From Billgrantia gudaonensis (GTDB lineage Bacteria > Pseudomonadota > Gammaproteobacteria > Pseudomonadales > Halomonadaceae), in assembly GCF_900100195.1 (NCBI RefSeq), contig NZ_FNES01000010.1, forward strand, positions 62,001 to 126,000: DNA of 64,000 nt. Direction: 5' to 3'. The notes under the pieces are model-generated. The model ran no database searches and had not been told where the DNA came from. It was given only the letters and a program-made list of their open reading frames with translations. Made by a program: the position numbers and the translations under genes. Below, piece by piece: positions 44,613 through 55,289 of the stretch (positions are counted from its first letter, which is position 1; each line of letters opens with the position of its first letter).

Positions 44613-45476
44613 TCATCCCTGCGTCTCAACGTCGCGTTGCCAAGCCCTGTCGTGGACCAGAGCGGAGAGGGTCTCGTGACACGCCGGCGGCAACTCCACG
44701 TCGACGGCGATTGGCAGGTGGTCGGAAAAGAGATGGTCGAGAACGCGCACGTGGCGCGTCGCCAGGGTGTTCGAGATCAGGATGTGGTCGAGGGCCCTGC
44801 GCGGCTGCCATGACGGATAGCTGAGCATCGGGCGTACCGGATGAAGCGGCAGGGATGCACAGAAGCGCCGGTGGCCGTGCAGCTGTTCCGGCGTGCAGTT
44901 GAGGTCGCCCATGACCACCACATGGCGCAGTGGCTGAATGAGCTCGCTCAGGTAGTCGAGCTGGCGCACGCGACCACGGTGGCTGAGCGCCAGGTGAGCG
45001 ACGAACAGATGGAGGGCATTGGGTCCCTCGCCGAAGCGCGCATGAATGGCACCCCGGCCGGGCAGGGTGCCGGGTAGGCGGTGCTCTTCCAACTGGGAGG
45101 GGCCCAGGCGCGAGAGCAGCCCGTTGCTGTGCTGGGCGATGCGGCCCAGGTTGCGGTTGAGCTGCTGGTAATGATGCGGGAAGCCGGCATGACTGGCCAG
45201 GTACTCGACCTGGTTGACGTGGCTGGAGCGGAAACTGCCTCCGTCGACCTCCTGAAGGCCGACCATGTCGAAGCGACTCAGCACCTCGCTGATCATGTCC
45301 AGGCGTCGCTGGCGCCGGGGATGGGGCAGGAGGTGCTGCCAGCTGCGCGTCAGATAGTGGTGATAGGCCGACGTCTGGATGCCGACCTGCAGGTTGAAGG
45401 TGAGCAGCCTGAGCCGCCCCCCCTCGAGGAGCGGCGAGCGGGCCTCGGCCAAGTGTGACGAGCGCTCAGTCTGCAC
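44613..45476 (-). CDS. endonuclease/exonuclease/phosphatase family protein
   Basis: A metal-dependent phosphoesterase of about 287 residues. LLTFNLQVGIQ (first Asn), VGLQEVDGG (metal Glu), MGDLNCTPEQ and the final SDHLPIAVDVEL (catalytic Asp-His) are all present, so it looks active. No signal peptide, and the substrate is unknown. The start is uncertain: GTG 45476 or GTG 45485, both overlapping the 3' end of dsbA, with no ATG available. The same neighbour of dsbA is found in Pseudomonas. Confidence 0.82.
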   Translation of the reverse strand: MQTERSSHLAEARSPLLEGGRLRLLTFNLQVGIQTSAYHHYLTRSWQHLLPHPRRQRRLDMISEVLSRFDMVGLQEVDGGSFRSSHVNQVEYLASHAGFPHHYQQLNRNLGRIAQHSNGLLSRLGPSQLEEHRLPGTLPGRGAIHARFGEGPNALHLFVAHLALSHRGRVRQLDYLSELIQPLRHVVVMGDLNCTPEQLHGHRRFCASLPLHPVRPMLSYPSWQPRRALDHILISNTLATRHVRVLDHLFSDHLPIAVDVELPPACHETLSALVHDRAWQRDVETQG

Positions 45477-46107
45477 GTTCCTCACGGACCTTGTCGACCA
45501 GGGCAGCAGCGATCTGCGGCATGTTGTCGAGGCTGCCGGCACTGTTCGGCGTGACCAGGTAGCGGCCGTCGATCATGAGTGCCGGGACGCCTCTGAGGCG
45601 CATGTCGCGCATCCGGGAATGGGCCTGATTCACTTGGCTCTTGACGCCGAAGGCATCCAGAGCGTCATGCGCTTCCTCTTCGCTCACGCCGTAGTCGCTG
45701 AACAGTTCGGCGACCTCGTCCATGTCGGTGAGCGAGCGATTTTCCTCATGGATGGCATGAAAGATGTCGGCGTGGGCCTCTTCGCGGATACCCAGCTCCT
45801 CGGCGGCGTAGAAGACCCGGGCATGGGTGTTCCAGTCGCCGCCCATGGTGGCCGGCATGTGCACGACCTCGACGTCATCGTCCAGCGTCGCATACCAGTC
45901 GCGGACGTGGCTCTGCAGGTTGTAGCAGTGCGGGCAGCCGTACCAGAAGGCTTCGGTGACTTCGATCTTGTCCTCGGCGACCTGAGTCTCGACCGGCTCT
46001 TCGAGCACCTCGTAGTGTTCGCCTTCGACCAGCGATTGAGCCGTGGCCAGGGTGGACAGGGCGAGGGCGGCCAGCGCCATGGCCATTAACGGGATCGTCT
46101 TGCGCAT
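45466..46107 (-). CDS. dsbA: thiol:disulfide interchange protein DsbA
   Basis: A 213-residue periplasmic oxidase that introduces disulfide bonds. Signal peptide 1-22 (ending ATAQS). The active site is CPHC (FWYGCPHCYNLQ), and the cis-proline loop is RGVPALMIDGRYLV. ATG 46107 follows AAGGAGAC. It lies downstream of cytochrome c4 but beyond a terminator, and overlaps the following nuclease-family gene. Confidence 0.95.
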   Translation of the reverse strand: MRKTIPLMAMALAALALSTLATAQSLVEGEHYEVLEEPVETQVAEDKIEVTEAFWYGCPHCYNLQSHVRDWYATLDDDVEVVHMPATMGGDWNTHARVFYAAEELGIREEAHADIFHAIHEENRSLTDMDEVAELFSDYGVSEEEAHDALDAFGVKSQVNQAHSRMRDMRLRGVPALMIDGRYLVTPNSAGSLDNMPQIAAALVDKVREERAD

Positions 46108-46195
46108 GCTGCATGTCTCCTTGGTGGAACGGTCGATGTGCCGAGTGGGCATCGCTTCCTTGGAGCCGGTAACCGCAGCCGGGTTCCCGGCCCAC

Positions 46196-46228
46196 GAAAA
46201 GACGAAGGCGGCCGAGCGCCGCCTTCGT
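46196..46228 (-). terminator. rho-independent terminator after cytochrome c4
   Basis: ACGAAGGCGGC and its exact complement form an 11-bp stem with a 5-base loop, followed on the minus strand by CTTTT. Confidence 0.85.
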
Positions 46229-46275
46229 GAAACCTCGGCCGGAAGCGGCCCGCCGCGACGCGGTTACGGCATCGC

Positions 46276-46896
46276 TCAGTGCAGCCCCAGGATGTAGTTG
46301 GCCACGGCTTCCATGTCGTCATCGCTCATCTTGGAGGCGATGTCACGCATGATGGCGTTGGGATCGTTGGCGCGCTCGCCGGCGGCGAAGTCCTGCAGCG
46401 TGCTCACGGTGTATTCGGCGAACTGACCGGAGACGGCCGGATAGCCGGCGGTGCCGATGCCCTCGCCAGTGGGGGTGTGGCAGGCGGCGCAAGCCGGAAT
46501 GCCCTTGGCCATGTCGCCGGCGCGGTAGAGCTCCTCGCCACGGGCCAGCAGCGCCTCGTCGTCCTTGGCCTGGCCGACGTTGGGGTCCTGCTCGGCGAAG
46601 TAGGCGGCCACGTCCCAAGCGTCCTGGTCGGAGAAGTCGTCGACCTGGCCGGCCATTTCGGCCACTTCGCGGTTACCGTCGCGAATGTCCATGATCTGCT
46701 TGGCCGTGTAGGACATCTTCTGGCCGGCGAGGTGCGGGAAAGAGGGGGCGGAGCTGATGCCTTCCTGCCCATGGCAGGCGGCGCAGGGCTGCGCCTTCTC
46801 CTCGCCGGCAGCGGGGTCTGCGTCCGCTGCCATATCCGCGTGGGCGGCGCCGACGGCGCCCATGGTGAATGCCAGGCTTGCCAGTAACTTTCTCAT
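46276..46896 (-). CDS. dihaem cytochrome c4
   Basis: A 206-residue periplasmic electron carrier. Signal peptide 1-20 (ending AHADMAADAD). Two haem sites, both CAACH, about 90 residues apart, each in a class I cytochrome c fold with distal methionines (IMDIRDGNREVAEM; SKMSDDDMEAVANYILGL). Cytochromes c4 feed cbb3- or aa3-type terminal oxidases. It is divergent from engB, as in Pseudomonas. Confidence 0.94.
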   Translation of the reverse strand: MRKLLASLAFTMGAVGAAHADMAADADPAAGEEKAQPCAACHGQEGISSAPSFPHLAGQKMSYTAKQIMDIRDGNREVAEMAGQVDDFSDQDAWDVAAYFAEQDPNVGQAKDDEALLARGEELYRAGDMAKGIPACAACHTPTGEGIGTAGYPAVSGQFAEYTVSTLQDFAAGERANDPNAIMRDIASKMSDDDMEAVANYILGLH

Positions 46897-47073
46897 TGCT
46901 GATCCACTATGCCGTTGTGTTTGATTACCGGTACGCATCCTGGGTGCCGCCCAGATCCCGCTGGTGCCAGGCCGGGCTCGCCCTGTCGCGCTACAGCGAC
47001 TCTCCCCGCGGTCGCTGCCGACGAGAGCACGGTGGTACACTAGCGCGCCCAGGTCGCAGACAAAAGACACTGC

Positions 47074-47102
47074 ATTATAACGAATCCCCCGCCTATCGGG
47101 AA
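47074..47102 (-). promoter_or_regulatory. candidate promoter of the cytochrome c4 gene
   Basis: The minus strand has a perfect -10 TATAAT (47079-47074) with TTCCCG (3/6) 17 bases upstream. The leader would be about 170 bases. Confidence 0.5.
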
Positions 47103-47149
47103 TGCAGGCCGCTCCCCCGGGCGATGACCCTTTGCCGCACAGTGATGCC

Positions 47150-47767
47150 ATGCCTCGACTCAACTACCACACCGCCCGTTTTCTCACCAGTTCGCCGACG
47201 CTCGAGCAGTGTCCGCCCGACGCCGGTGCCGAGGTGGCTTTCGCGGGCCGTTCCAACGCCGGCAAGTCCAGCGCCATCAATGCACTGACGCAGCAGAAGG
47301 CATTGGCTCGGACGTCGCGGACGCCGGGGCGAACGCAGCTGATCAACTTCTTCACCGTGGCCGGCGATGCCGACCGTCGGCTGGTGGATCTGCCGGGCTA
47401 CGGCTATGCCAAGGTACCCGAGAAGGTCAAGCTGGAGTGGCAGCGCCACCTTTCCGACTATCTGCGCGCGCGCCGTTCGCTCAGGGGCGTGGTGCTGATG
47501 ATGGATGTGCGTCACCCGCTCACGGAGTTCGACCAGATGATGCTGGGCTGGGCCGATGAGCAGGACATGCCGGTACGCATCCTGCTGACCAAGGCCGACA
47601 AGCTGAAACCGGGGGCGGCCCGGGGGGCGCTTCAGCAGGTTCGCCACCGTTTGCAGGAGTGGGAGGATCTGGTGAGCGTTCAGCTGTTCTCGGCACTCAA
47701 GCGTCAAGGCGTGGACGAGGCGGCGGCGCAACTGGATGCATGGCTGCTCGACGACCCCGCCGGGTGA
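47150..47767 (+). CDS. engB: ribosome biogenesis GTPase EngB (YihA/YsxC)
   Basis: A 205-residue GTPase needed for large ribosomal subunit assembly and cell division. G1 [10 protein letters not shown]2 with TPGRTQ, G3 DLPGYGYA, G4 TKAD and G5 SALKRQG. ATG 47150 gives the family start ([15 protein letters not shown]); an in-frame start 16 codons upstream is rejected. Confidence 0.95.
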   Translation: MPRLNYHTARFLTSSPTLEQCPPDAGAEVAFAGRSNAGKSSAINALTQQKALARTSRTPGRTQLINFFTVAGDADRRLVDLPGYGYAKVPEKVKLEWQRHLSDYLRARRSLRGVVLMMDVRHPLTEFDQMMLGWADEQDMPVRILLTKADKLKPGAARGALQQVRHRLQEWEDLVSVQLFSALKRQGVDEAAAQLDAWLLDDPAG

Positions 47768-47866
47768 GCAGTGCCCCGCCAGCGAACGGCCGTCACGACC
47801 CGACGACGCAAGCCGTACCCAGTCGGTAGCGATTTTCCGTGATGCCCCTCGGCAACCGGCGTCCGT

Positions 47867-48781
47867 TCATTCGGGGCTTGGGTCGTGGCGGCGGCGGTGG
47901 GCGCGTGGATGGGCGGCATCGTAGCTCTCCGCCAGGTGCTGCCAGTCCAGCCGCGTGTAGACCTGGGTGGTAGCGAGGTTGGCATGGCCGAGCAGCTCCT
48001 GCACGGCCCGCAGATCCTGGCTCGACTCCAGCAGGTGGCTGGCGAAGGAGTGGCGCAGACGGTGCGGATGCAGGTGCTCGGGCAGGCCGCGGCGGCGTGC
48101 CAATTCGCTGAGGCGCTTCTGGATGGCGCGATGCCCGAGTCGTCCGCCTCGGGCGCCGACGAACAGCGCCGGCTCGCCGTCGCCGGCCAGCTGGCCGCGC
48201 ACCGCCAGCCAGGCGGTCAGCGCCTGGCTGGCGCGCCTGCCCACCGGTACCTGACGCGGTTTACCGCCCTTGCCGGTGACGCGTACGCGCTGCGCCTGCA
48301 GGTCGCCGAGGTCGAGGCCGGCCAGTTCGGCCAGACGCAGGCCGCTGGAGTAGAAGAGTTCCACCATGGCTTGATCGCGCCTGGCCAGCGGCGTGTCGTC
48401 ATGGGGCGTGTCGAGAAACCTCGCCAGTTGGTCGGCGTCCAGCGGTTTGGGCAGGTGGGACGGCTGGCGCGGCGCAGGGGCGAGGCTCACCGGATTGTGG
48501 GTCAGTACGCCCCGGGCCACCAGGTGAGCGGCGAATCGCGAGATCGCGGCGCGGCGCCTTGCCAGGCTGCGTGGCGCCAGGCCGCGGGCGCGTTCGGCTC
48601 CCAGGAAGCGCCTTATCCGTGCTGCATCCAGCTCGCCGGCATCGTGGACTCCCTGCGCTTCCAGAAAGCCGGCGAGCGCCTCGAGATCATGACGATAGGC
48701 GCTCACCGTTGCGGGGCTGGCGGTAGCCGCCAGTTCGGCGAGGCAGGCGGCCACCTGGGCGCGCAGGGTGCTGTCAGCCAT
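47867..48781 (-). CDS. xerC: tyrosine recombinase XerC
   Basis: A 304-residue site-specific recombinase resolving chromosome dimers at dif with XerD. N-terminal SAM-like DNA-binding domain (1-100) and catalytic domain with the R (SSGLRLAELAGLDL), K (GKGGKPRQVPVG), HxxR (HPHRLRHSFASHLLE), H (LLGHANLATTQ) and Tyr nucleophile (VYTRLD). It overlaps the end of the DUF484 gene by 8 bases and is the last gene of the argH-to-xerC operon. A chromosomal housekeeping gene, not a mobile-element integrase. Confidence 0.95.
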   Translation of the reverse strand: MADSTLRAQVAACLAELAATASPATVSAYRHDLEALAGFLEAQGVHDAGELDAARIRRFLGAERARGLAPRSLARRRAAISRFAAHLVARGVLTHNPVSLAPAPRQPSHLPKPLDADQLARFLDTPHDDTPLARRDQAMVELFYSSGLRLAELAGLDLGDLQAQRVRVTGKGGKPRQVPVGRRASQALTAWLAVRGQLAGDGEPALFVGARGGRLGHRAIQKRLSELARRRGLPEHLHPHRLRHSFASHLLESSQDLRAVQELLGHANLATTQVYTRLDWQHLAESYDAAHPRAHRRRHDPSPE

Positions 48782-49493
48782 TCAGCGTCGGACCTGGCAG
48801 CATCAGCAAGCGCGACAGGACGTCGCTCAGGTATTCGGTGAACAGCGTGTCCATGCTGGCGCGGAAGTGGTCGGGATCGGGGCTGGCCAGTATCAGGTAG
48901 CCCAGCGGCTCGCCGAGAGCGAGGCGTGCCAGGGCACAGGAGCCGGCCTGGCGAGGGGCATCGGTGTGGGGCAGCAACTGGGCCCAGTCGGTGGGAGTGA
49001 GGCGGGTGCAGCGGCTGGTGCGTCCGTCGAGCAAGGCCGCCAGGCGGGCACGGGCGTGATCGTCGAGCACTTGCCGCGGCGGCTGTGGTGGCTGCGGTTC
49101 GCGGTCGGTGAGCGAAGGCTCGCACCACAGCGCCACCGTGGGGATCTGGAAGCGTTCGGCCATCTGGGTGGCCAGCGCCTGTCCCAGGGCGTCGTTGTCC
49201 TCGGCCTCGAGCAGACCCAGCACCAGCTCGCGGGTACGGCGATACTGCGCCTCGTTGTGGCGGGCCGATTCCAGCAACTGATCGAGGCGCCATTCGGCCT
49301 GTTCGGCACGCTGGCGCAGGTCGTGCACCAGACGCTCGAGTAGCGACGTGGCGCCGCGCGCTTCGGGATGCGGCACCTTGAGCTGCTGCAGCAGGCCCTC
49401 GCGCCCCACGAAGAACTCCGGGTGGCGGGCCAACCATTCGGCAACCCGGTCGGGGTCCAGAGTCTTGCGCGGTTCGGGTGCGGATCGGGGCAT
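48774..49493 (-). CDS. DUF484 family protein
   Basis: A 239-residue GAF-like soluble protein always found between dapF and xerC in gammaproteobacteria. VAEWLARHPEFFVGREGLLQQLKVPHPEARGATSLLERLVHDLRQRAEQ is the family N-terminus, with a coiled coil before the GAF-like core (GYLILASPDPDHFRASMDTLFTEYLSDVLSRLL). No enzymatic motif. Role unknown. Confidence 0.9.
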   Translation of the reverse strand: MPRSAPEPRKTLDPDRVAEWLARHPEFFVGREGLLQQLKVPHPEARGATSLLERLVHDLRQRAEQAEWRLDQLLESARHNEAQYRRTRELVLGLLEAEDNDALGQALATQMAERFQIPTVALWCEPSLTDREPQPPQPPRQVLDDHARARLAALLDGRTSRCTRLTPTDWAQLLPHTDAPRQAGSCALARLALGEPLGYLILASPDPDHFRASMDTLFTEYLSDVLSRLLMLPGPTLNG

Positions 49494-49519
49494 GGCGGTC
49501 TCCTTGGCTGAGGGGCGCG

Positions 49520-50353
49520 CTAGTGGAGGACGATACGCCCGTCGAAGACGCGTTCGGCCGGGCCGGTCATGGTCAGCGGCGTGTCATCGCCGGACCAGGC
49601 GATGCGCAGGTCGCCGCCGCGCAAGTGCACGGTGACCGGGCTTTCCAGTACCCCCTGGCGAATGCCGCAGGCCACTGCGGCGCAGGCACCGGTGCCGCAG
49701 GCCAGCGTCTCGCCGCTGCCGCGCTCGAAAACGCGCAGGCGTATCTCATGTGCCGAGACGATCTGCATGAAACCGACGTTGACGCGTCGGGGGAAGCGCG
49801 GGTGGGCTTCGATGATCGGCCCGAGGCGCTCGACGGGCGCGCAATCGACATCGTCGACCCGCAGCACCGCATGGGGATTGCCCATCGACACGACGCCGAT
49901 CTCGACGCGTTCGCCATCGACTTCCAGGGCATGCAACGGACGTTCGCCATCGGCCTGGAAAGGTAGCGACTCGGGCGCGAAACGCGGCGTGCCCATGTCC
50001 ACCGTGACCTGATCGTCGTCTTCGATGCGTAGCGTCAGCGGCCCGCCCGCCGTCTCGACGCGGATTTCGCGCTTGTGGGTGAGGCGCTGGTCGCGCACGA
50101 AGCGGGCGAAGCAGCGCGCGCCGTTGCCACAGTTCTCCACCTCGCTGCCGTCGGCGTTGAAGATGCGGTAGCGGAAGTCCATGTCCGGGTCGCGGGGTGG
50201 CTCGACGACGAGCAGCTGATCGAAGCCCACGCCGAAGCGGCGGTCGGCGAGGCGCCGGATCTGCTCGTCGCGTAGCCGGGCTCGCTGGGTGACCAGGTCG
50301 ATCACCATGAAGTCGTTGCCGAGGCCATGCATCTTGGTGAAATGCAGCAGCAT
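49520..50353 (-). CDS. dapF: diaminopimelate epimerase
   Basis: A 277-residue PLP-independent racemase converting LL- to meso-diaminopimelate for lysine and peptidoglycan. Start [19 protein letters not shown]; catalytic cysteines in [12 protein letters not shown] and ACGTGACAA. ATG 50353 overlaps the lysA stop by one base (TGATG). Confidence 0.97.
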   Translation of the reverse strand: MLLHFTKMHGLGNDFMVIDLVTQRARLRDEQIRRLADRRFGVGFDQLLVVEPPRDPDMDFRYRIFNADGSEVENCGNGARCFARFVRDQRLTHKREIRVETAGGPLTLRIEDDDQVTVDMGTPRFAPESLPFQADGERPLHALEVDGERVEIGVVSMGNPHAVLRVDDVDCAPVERLGPIIEAHPRFPRRVNVGFMQIVSAHEIRLRVFERGSGETLACGTGACAAVACGIRQGVLESPVTVHLRGGDLRIAWSGDDTPLTMTGPAERVFDGRIVLH

Positions 50354-51636
50354 CAGCGTTCCCCCTCGGCGTCGTCGTCCAGCAGCCGCGACTCTCCGGC
50401 CCATAGGTCGGACAGGGTTTCGCGCTGGCGGACGATCTGGTAACGGCCGGCGTCCACCATCACCTCGGCAGGACGCGGGCGGCTGTTGTAGTTGGAGGCC
50501 ATCACGAAGCCGTAGGCGCCGGCCGAGCGCACCGCGAGCAGGTCGCCCTCGGCGATGGCCAGCGGCCGGTCCTTGCCGAGGAAGTCGCCGGTCTCGCACA
50601 CCGGGCCCACCACGTCGTAGATGGCGCTCTCGCGCACGGGCCGCGTATCCGCCGGGAGGATCGCCTGCCATGCCTGGTAGAGCGAGGGACGGATGAGGTC
50701 GTTCATGCCGGCATCGACGATGGCGAAATTCTTGCTCTCACCCGGCTTGAGGTACTCCACTCGAGTGAGCAGTACCCCGGCGTTGGCAGCGATCGAGCGG
50801 CCCGGCTCGAATAGCAAGGTGAGCCGCTCGCCGCCTTCCCAGCGCGCCAGGCGCTCGAGCAGCGAGGCGGCGTAGTCGAAGGGTTGCGGTGGGCGCTCGT
50901 CGCGGTAGGGCACGCCGAGCCCGCCCCCCAGGTCGAGGTGCTCGACTTCGATGCCCCGCTCGCGCAGGCGTTCCAGCAGCAGCAGCAGGCGATCCAGGGC
51001 GTCGAGGAAAGGGGCGAGCTCGGTGAGCTGCGAGCCGATATGACAGTCCAGCCCCACCACCTTCACTCCGGGCAGGGTGGCGGCGAGCTCGTAGACCGCC
51101 AGCGCCTCGTCCACCGGGATGCCGAACTTGTTCTCCTTGAGCCCGGTGGAGATGTAGGGGTGGGTGCCGGCGTCGACGTCGGGATTGACGCGCAGCGATA
51201 CCGGCGCCACGGTGCCGAGCCGTTCGGCGACCCGGCTCAGTCGCTCGAGTTCGGGTCGCGATTCGACGTTGAAGCACTTGATGCCCACGTCGAGCGCGCG
51301 GGCCATCTCCGCCTCCTGCTTGGCCACGCCGGAGAAGACCACCTTGGCCGGGTCGCCGCCGGCGGCCAGCACGCGCTCCAATTCGCCCACCGAGACGATG
51401 TCGAAGCCGGCGCCGAGGCGCGCCAGCAGGTCGAGCACCGCCAGATTGGAGTTGGCCTTGACCGCATAGCAGATCAGGTGCGGGTGGCCGCCCAGTGCCT
51501 CGGCATAGGCGCGGAAGTGGCGAGTGAGCGTGGCGCGTGAGTAGACGTAGCAGGGCGTACCAACCTCGTCGGCGATGCGGGTCAGGGGAACCTGCTCGGC
51601 GTAGAGCACGCCGTCGCGGTAGTCGAAATGGTCCAT
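50353..51636 (-). CDS. lysA: diaminopimelate decarboxylase
   Basis: A 427-residue PLP enzyme catalysing the last step of lysine synthesis. The PLP lysine is in [14 protein letters not shown], with [26 protein letters not shown] and the cross-subunit [15 protein letters not shown] 51636 is one base beyond the lptM stop; an in-frame start ten codons upstream is rejected. Confidence 0.96.
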   Translation of the reverse strand: MDHFDYRDGVLYAEQVPLTRIADEVGTPCYVYSRATLTRHFRAYAEALGGHPHLICYAVKANSNLAVLDLLARLGAGFDIVSVGELERVLAAGGDPAKVVFSGVAKQEAEMARALDVGIKCFNVESRPELERLSRVAERLGTVAPVSLRVNPDVDAGTHPYISTGLKENKFGIPVDEALAVYELAATLPGVKVVGLDCHIGSQLTELAPFLDALDRLLLLLERLRERGIEVEHLDLGGGLGVPYRDERPPQPFDYAASLLERLARWEGGERLTLLFEPGRSIAANAGVLLTRVEYLKPGESKNFAIVDAGMNDLIRPSLYQAWQAILPADTRPVRESAIYDVVGPVCETGDFLGKDRPLAIAEGDLLAVRSAGAYGFVMASNYNSRPRPAEVMVDAGRYQIVRQRETLSDLWAGESRLLDDDAEGER

Positions 51637-51637
51637 G

Positions 51638-51802
51638 TCAGTCGCTGTCCTCGTCGGCTGGCGCATCGTCTGCGGGAGCGCTGCGGTCGTAGCGCTCGGC
51701 GGCGGCCTCGTCGTCGGGCAGATAGAGCGGACCTTTCTGCCCGCAGCCGGCCACGAGCAGTGCCGCCAGCAGGACGACGCCCAGTGCCAGGCGCGCCGTC
51801 AT
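51638..51802 (-). CDS. lptM: LPS translocon maturation chaperone LptM (YifL-type lipoprotein)
   Basis: A 54-residue lipoprotein with signal peptide and lipobox LVAGC (Cys20), followed by the family signature [11 protein letters not shown] and a disordered acidic tail. LptM helps LptD form its native disulfides in the outer membrane of E. coli. Its ATG overlaps the argH stop (ATGA), and lysA follows by one base: argH-lptM-lysA is a common order. Confidence 0.9.
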   Translation of the reverse strand: MTARLALGVVLLAALLVAGCGQKGPLYLPDDEAAAERYDRSAPADDAPADEDSD

Positions 51803-53217
51803 GCCGGGCGCTCCAGACTGGTCAGGGCGTCGCGGGCCCGCTGGGCGGCGGCGCGGACCTGATCGGGGGCGGTGCCGCCGATGTGGTTGCGGGCGGCCAC
51901 CGAGCCCTCCAGGGTCAGCACCGCGAAGACGTCGTCGGCGATGGCGTCGGAGAACTGCTGCAGCTCTTCCAGGGTCATTTCCGACAGGTCTTTGCCGGTT
52001 TTCAGACCGTAGGCCACCGACTGGCCGACGATCTCGTGGGCGTCGCGGAAGGCCACGCCACGGCAAACCAGGTAGTCGGCCAGATCGGTGGCGGTGGAGA
52101 AGCCGCGGCGCGCCGCATCGAACATGCTCGCCTTCTTGGGTTCGATGGCCGGCACCATATCGGCGAACGCCTTGAGGCAGTCGCGCACCGTGTCGACGCT
52201 GTCGAACAGCGGCTCCTTGTCCTCCTGATTGTCCTTGTTGTAGGCCAGCGGCTGCGACTTCATCAGCGTCAGCAGGCCCATCAGGTGGCCGTAGACGCGC
52301 CCGGTCTTGCCGCGTACCAGCTCGGGCACGTCGGGGTTCTTCTTCTGCGGCATGATCGAGGATCCGGTGCAGAAGCGGTCGGGCAGGTCGATGAAGTCGA
52401 ACTGGGCGCTGGTCCACAGCACCAGTTCTTCGCTCATGCGCGACAGGTGCATCAGCAGGATGCTGGCGAAGCTGGTGAACTCGATGGCGAAATCGCGATC
52501 GCTCACCGCGTCGAGTGAGTTCTCTGCGGGACGCTCGAAGCCGAGCAGTTCGGCGGTGACGTGGCGGTCGATGGGGTAGGTGGTGCCGGCGAGAGCGGCG
52601 GCGCCCAGCGGCAGCACGTTGACCCGACGGCGGCAGTCGAGCAGCCGCTCGTGGTCGCGGGCCAGCATCTCTTGCCACGCCAGCAGGTGGTGACCGAAGG
52701 TCACCGGCTGAGCGGTCTGCAGGTGGGTGAAGCCGGGCATGATGGTGTCGGCCTGCCGCTCGGCCAGTTCGATCAGCCCCTGGCGCAGGCGCGTGAGTTC
52801 GGCTTCGACGGTGTCGATGGCATCGCGCAGGTAGAGGCGGATGTCGGTGGCCACCTGGTCGTTGCGCGAGCGGCCGGTATGCAGCTTCTTGCCGGTGATG
52901 CCGATCTTCTCGGTGAGACGCGCTTCGATGTTCATGTGCACGTCCTCGAGCGGCACCGACCACTGAAACGTGCCCGCCTCGATTTCGCTGCGGATCTCGT
53001 CGAGGCCGACCACGATGGCGTCGCGCTCGTCGTCGGTCAGCACGCCTACCCGCGCCAGCATGGTGGCGTGGGCGACGGAGCCCCGGATGTCCTGCAGGGC
53101 GAGGCGCTGGTCGAAACCGACCGAAGCGGTGAAGCGTGCGACGAAGGCGTCGGTGGGTTCGCTGAAACGACCGCCCCAGGACTGATTGGTGCTGGAGCTT
53201 GAGGAATTAGGGCTCAT
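51799..53217 (-). CDS. argH: argininosuccinate lyase
   Basis: A 472-residue enzyme making arginine and fumarate from argininosuccinate. Marks: [61 protein letters not shown] and the fumarase-superfamily loop [26 protein letters not shown] 53217 has AGGA about ten bases upstream; ATG 53229 is an alternative. It heads the operon argH-lptM-lysA-dapF-DUF484-xerC and is divergent from hemC. Confidence 0.96.
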   Translation of the reverse strand: MSPNSSSSSTNQSWGGRFSEPTDAFVARFTASVGFDQRLALQDIRGSVAHATMLARVGVLTDDERDAIVVGLDEIRSEIEAGTFQWSVPLEDVHMNIEARLTEKIGITGKKLHTGRSRNDQVATDIRLYLRDAIDTVEAELTRLRQGLIELAERQADTIMPGFTHLQTAQPVTFGHHLLAWQEMLARDHERLLDCRRRVNVLPLGAAALAGTTYPIDRHVTAELLGFERPAENSLDAVSDRDFAIEFTSFASILLMHLSRMSEELVLWTSAQFDFIDLPDRFCTGSSIMPQKKNPDVPELVRGKTGRVYGHLMGLLTLMKSQPLAYNKDNQEDKEPLFDSVDTVRDCLKAFADMVPAIEPKKASMFDAARRGFSTATDLADYLVCRGVAFRDAHEIVGQSVAYGLKTGKDLSEMTLEELQQFSDAIADDVFAVLTLEGSVAARNHIGGTAPDQVRAAAQRARDALTSLERPA

Positions 53218-53546
53218 CGGCGTGAACATCCTGCAGGGTACTTGGCAACGGTACTTGTGACGATACTCGGGGAAGGCGCGGGGCGGCTTCCGATCATGGT
53301 CTCGCAGTGTACCAGAGTCGGTGCGGCTGGCGAGGGGCGGGCGGCTGTCGGGTGAGCCGACCCTCGGCTCGTCCTCGGGGTCCCTCGCATGGGCTGAACA
53401 GTGCCTTGCGTCAAGGTGTGCGAGTTTTTCCTGCTCCCCCGGGTGCTTTATGATGTTGGCAATGATTCGAGATGCCCGCGGTCGCGACCGTCTGCGGCAG
53501 TTACCGCTCAGTCGGGCCCGCCGGGCCCCAGCATGGGGAGAACCAC
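53218..53546. other. divergent argH/hemC intergenic region
   Basis: 329 bases without a gene. It must hold both divergent promoters. A good -10 for hemC is TATGAT (53449-53454) but only a poor T-rich -35 precedes it. No operator, riboswitch or repeat was recognised. Confidence 0.5.
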
Positions 53547-54485
53547 GTGCGATCCATCGATACGCTGCGTATTGCCACGCGCAAGAGTCAACTGGCCATG
53601 TGGCAGGCCGAACACGTTCGTGATCGGCTCATGGCCGAGCACCCCGGCCTGGAAGTGGAGCTGGTCGCACTGTCCACCCGCGGCGACAAGATCCTCGATA
53701 CGCCGTTGGCCAAGGTGGGCGGCAAGGGACTGTTCGTCAAGGAGTTGGAAGAGGCGATCCTCGACGGGCGTGCCGACATCGCCGTGCACTCCATGAAGGA
53801 CGTGCCCATGCACTTCCCCGAGGGGCTGGGCCTGTCGGTGATCCTGGCCGGCGCCGAACCCACCGATGCCTTCGTCTCCAATGACTACCGCTCGCTGGAC
53901 GAACTGCCCGAAGGGGCCCGCATGGGCACCTCCAGCCTGCGGCGTGCCCTGCAAATGCGCGAAGCACGGCCCGATCTCGAGATTGCCAACCTGCGCGGCA
54001 ACGTCCAGACCCGTCTGGGCAAGCTCGATGCCGGCGAGTTCGACGCCATCCTGCTGGCCACCTCGGGGCTCAAGCGGCTGGGTCTGGAAGATCGCATCGC
54101 CATGGAGCTGCCGCCCGAGGTGTGCCTGCCGGCCTGTGGCCAGGGGGCCCTGGGTATCGAGTGTCGCATCCACGATCCTGAGCTGATCGGCCTGCTGGCC
54201 CCCCTGGATGATCCGGATACCGCCACTCGCGTGCGTGCCGAGCGGGCCATGAACACCCGTCTCGAGGGAGGGTGCCAGGTACCCATCGGCGGCTATGCGA
54301 CCTTCGAGAACGACGGCCAGACCCTGTGGCTGCGCGCCCTGGTCGGCAACCCCGAAGGCACCGAGGTGCTGCGCGCCGAGGGACGCGGCTCGATCCACGA
54401 ACCGGAAGCCCTGGGCATTCGCGTGGCCGAGGATCTGCTCGACCAGGGGGCTGGGGAGATTCTTGCCGAGGTCTACGGCGGCTGA
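53547..54485 (+). CDS. hemC: porphobilinogen deaminase (hydroxymethylbilane synthase)
   Basis: A 312-residue haem-pathway enzyme joining four porphobilinogens. [16 protein letters not shown], the active-site [35 protein letters not shown] and the dipyrromethane-cofactor cysteine in [11 protein letters not shown] are present. Start GTG 53547 has GGGAGA six bases upstream. It overlaps hemD by one base (TGATG). Confidence 0.96.
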   Translation: MRSIDTLRIATRKSQLAMWQAEHVRDRLMAEHPGLEVELVALSTRGDKILDTPLAKVGGKGLFVKELEEAILDGRADIAVHSMKDVPMHFPEGLGLSVILAGAEPTDAFVSNDYRSLDELPEGARMGTSSLRRALQMREARPDLEIANLRGNVQTRLGKLDAGEFDAILLATSGLKRLGLEDRIAMELPPEVCLPACGQGALGIECRIHDPELIGLLAPLDDPDTATRVRAERAMNTRLEGGCQVPIGGYATFENDGQTLWLRALVGNPEGTEVLRAEGRGSIHEPEALGIRVAEDLLDQGAGEILAEVYGG

Positions 54486-55276
54486 TGGCCGCCTCCCGGC
54501 CGGTACTCATCTGCCGTCCGGGCGAGCGGGCCCGGGCGCTGGCCGCCGCCATCCAGGCGGCGGGCTTCTGCGTGGCTCATGTCGAGGCCATGGTGCTGGA
54601 GCCGTTGCCCGAGAGCCCGGCGATGCGCAGCGCCTGGCTCGATTTCGATCACTTTCAGCGGGTGGTGGTGGTCAGCCCCTTCGCTGCCGAGTGCCTCGCC
54701 GAGGCGCTCGATCGCTACTGGCCGCAGCTGCCGCTGGGCACTGCCTGGTACGCCGTGGGCCGAGCCACGGCTGCTACGCTCAATGAACGCCTTGGGGTAC
54801 GCGTCCACGTGCCACCGGCCGATGCCGCAGAAGACACCAGTGAGGCGCTGTTGCGCCTGGGGTCGCTGCGCGCTCTCGATGGGCAGCGGGTACTGCTGGT
54901 TGCCGGCGAGGGGGGGCGCACGCTGCTCGCCGATGCGCTGTCGGGGCGTGGGGCACGCGTCACACGCCTGGCGCTCTACCGGCGTTGCCTCGTGCCGCCG
55001 CCACCGCTCGAGGCGAAGCGCCTGGAGAGCGGCGACTTTCGTGCGCTGGTGATCAGCAGCGGAGAATTGCTGCAGCATCTGGCAAGATGGTGCACCGAGT
55101 CGACCTTGAACCAACCGCTAATCGTGTCCAGTCGTCGTTTGGCTACACTGGCCGTCAACCTGGGGTTTCGCGCCCCCGTGGTGGCGTCGGGTGCCACGCC
55201 GGCCGCACTGGCCGACGCGGTGGCCGGGGCCTGTCACCCCGGAAATGCCGATGTCGATCACGAAGATCTCGAATAA
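54485..55276 (+). CDS. hemD: uroporphyrinogen-III synthase
   Basis: A 263-residue enzyme that cyclises hydroxymethylbilane with inversion of ring D. The family is poorly conserved; visible marks are VLICRPGERARALAAAI, VVVVSPFAAECLAEAL, WYAVGRATAATL, VLLVAGEGGRTLLADAL and the C-terminal ALVISSGELLQHL. Position directly after hemC and before hemX supports the call. Confidence 0.92.
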   Translation: MAASRPVLICRPGERARALAAAIQAAGFCVAHVEAMVLEPLPESPAMRSAWLDFDHFQRVVVVSPFAAECLAEALDRYWPQLPLGTAWYAVGRATAATLNERLGVRVHVPPADAAEDTSEALLRLGSLRALDGQRVLLVAGEGGRTLLADALSGRGARVTRLALYRRCLVPPPPLEAKRLESGDFRALVISSGELLQHLARWCTESTLNQPLIVSSRRLATLAVNLGFRAPVVASGATPAALADAVAGACHPGNADVDHEDLE

Positions 55277-55289
55277 GGGCTAGCGACTG

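Noticed and set aside
47867-48781. Integrase of a mobile element
   Set aside because: The tyrosine recombinase is in the conserved dapF-DUF484-xerC order, so it is chromosomal XerC; no attachment repeats or cargo genes are seen.
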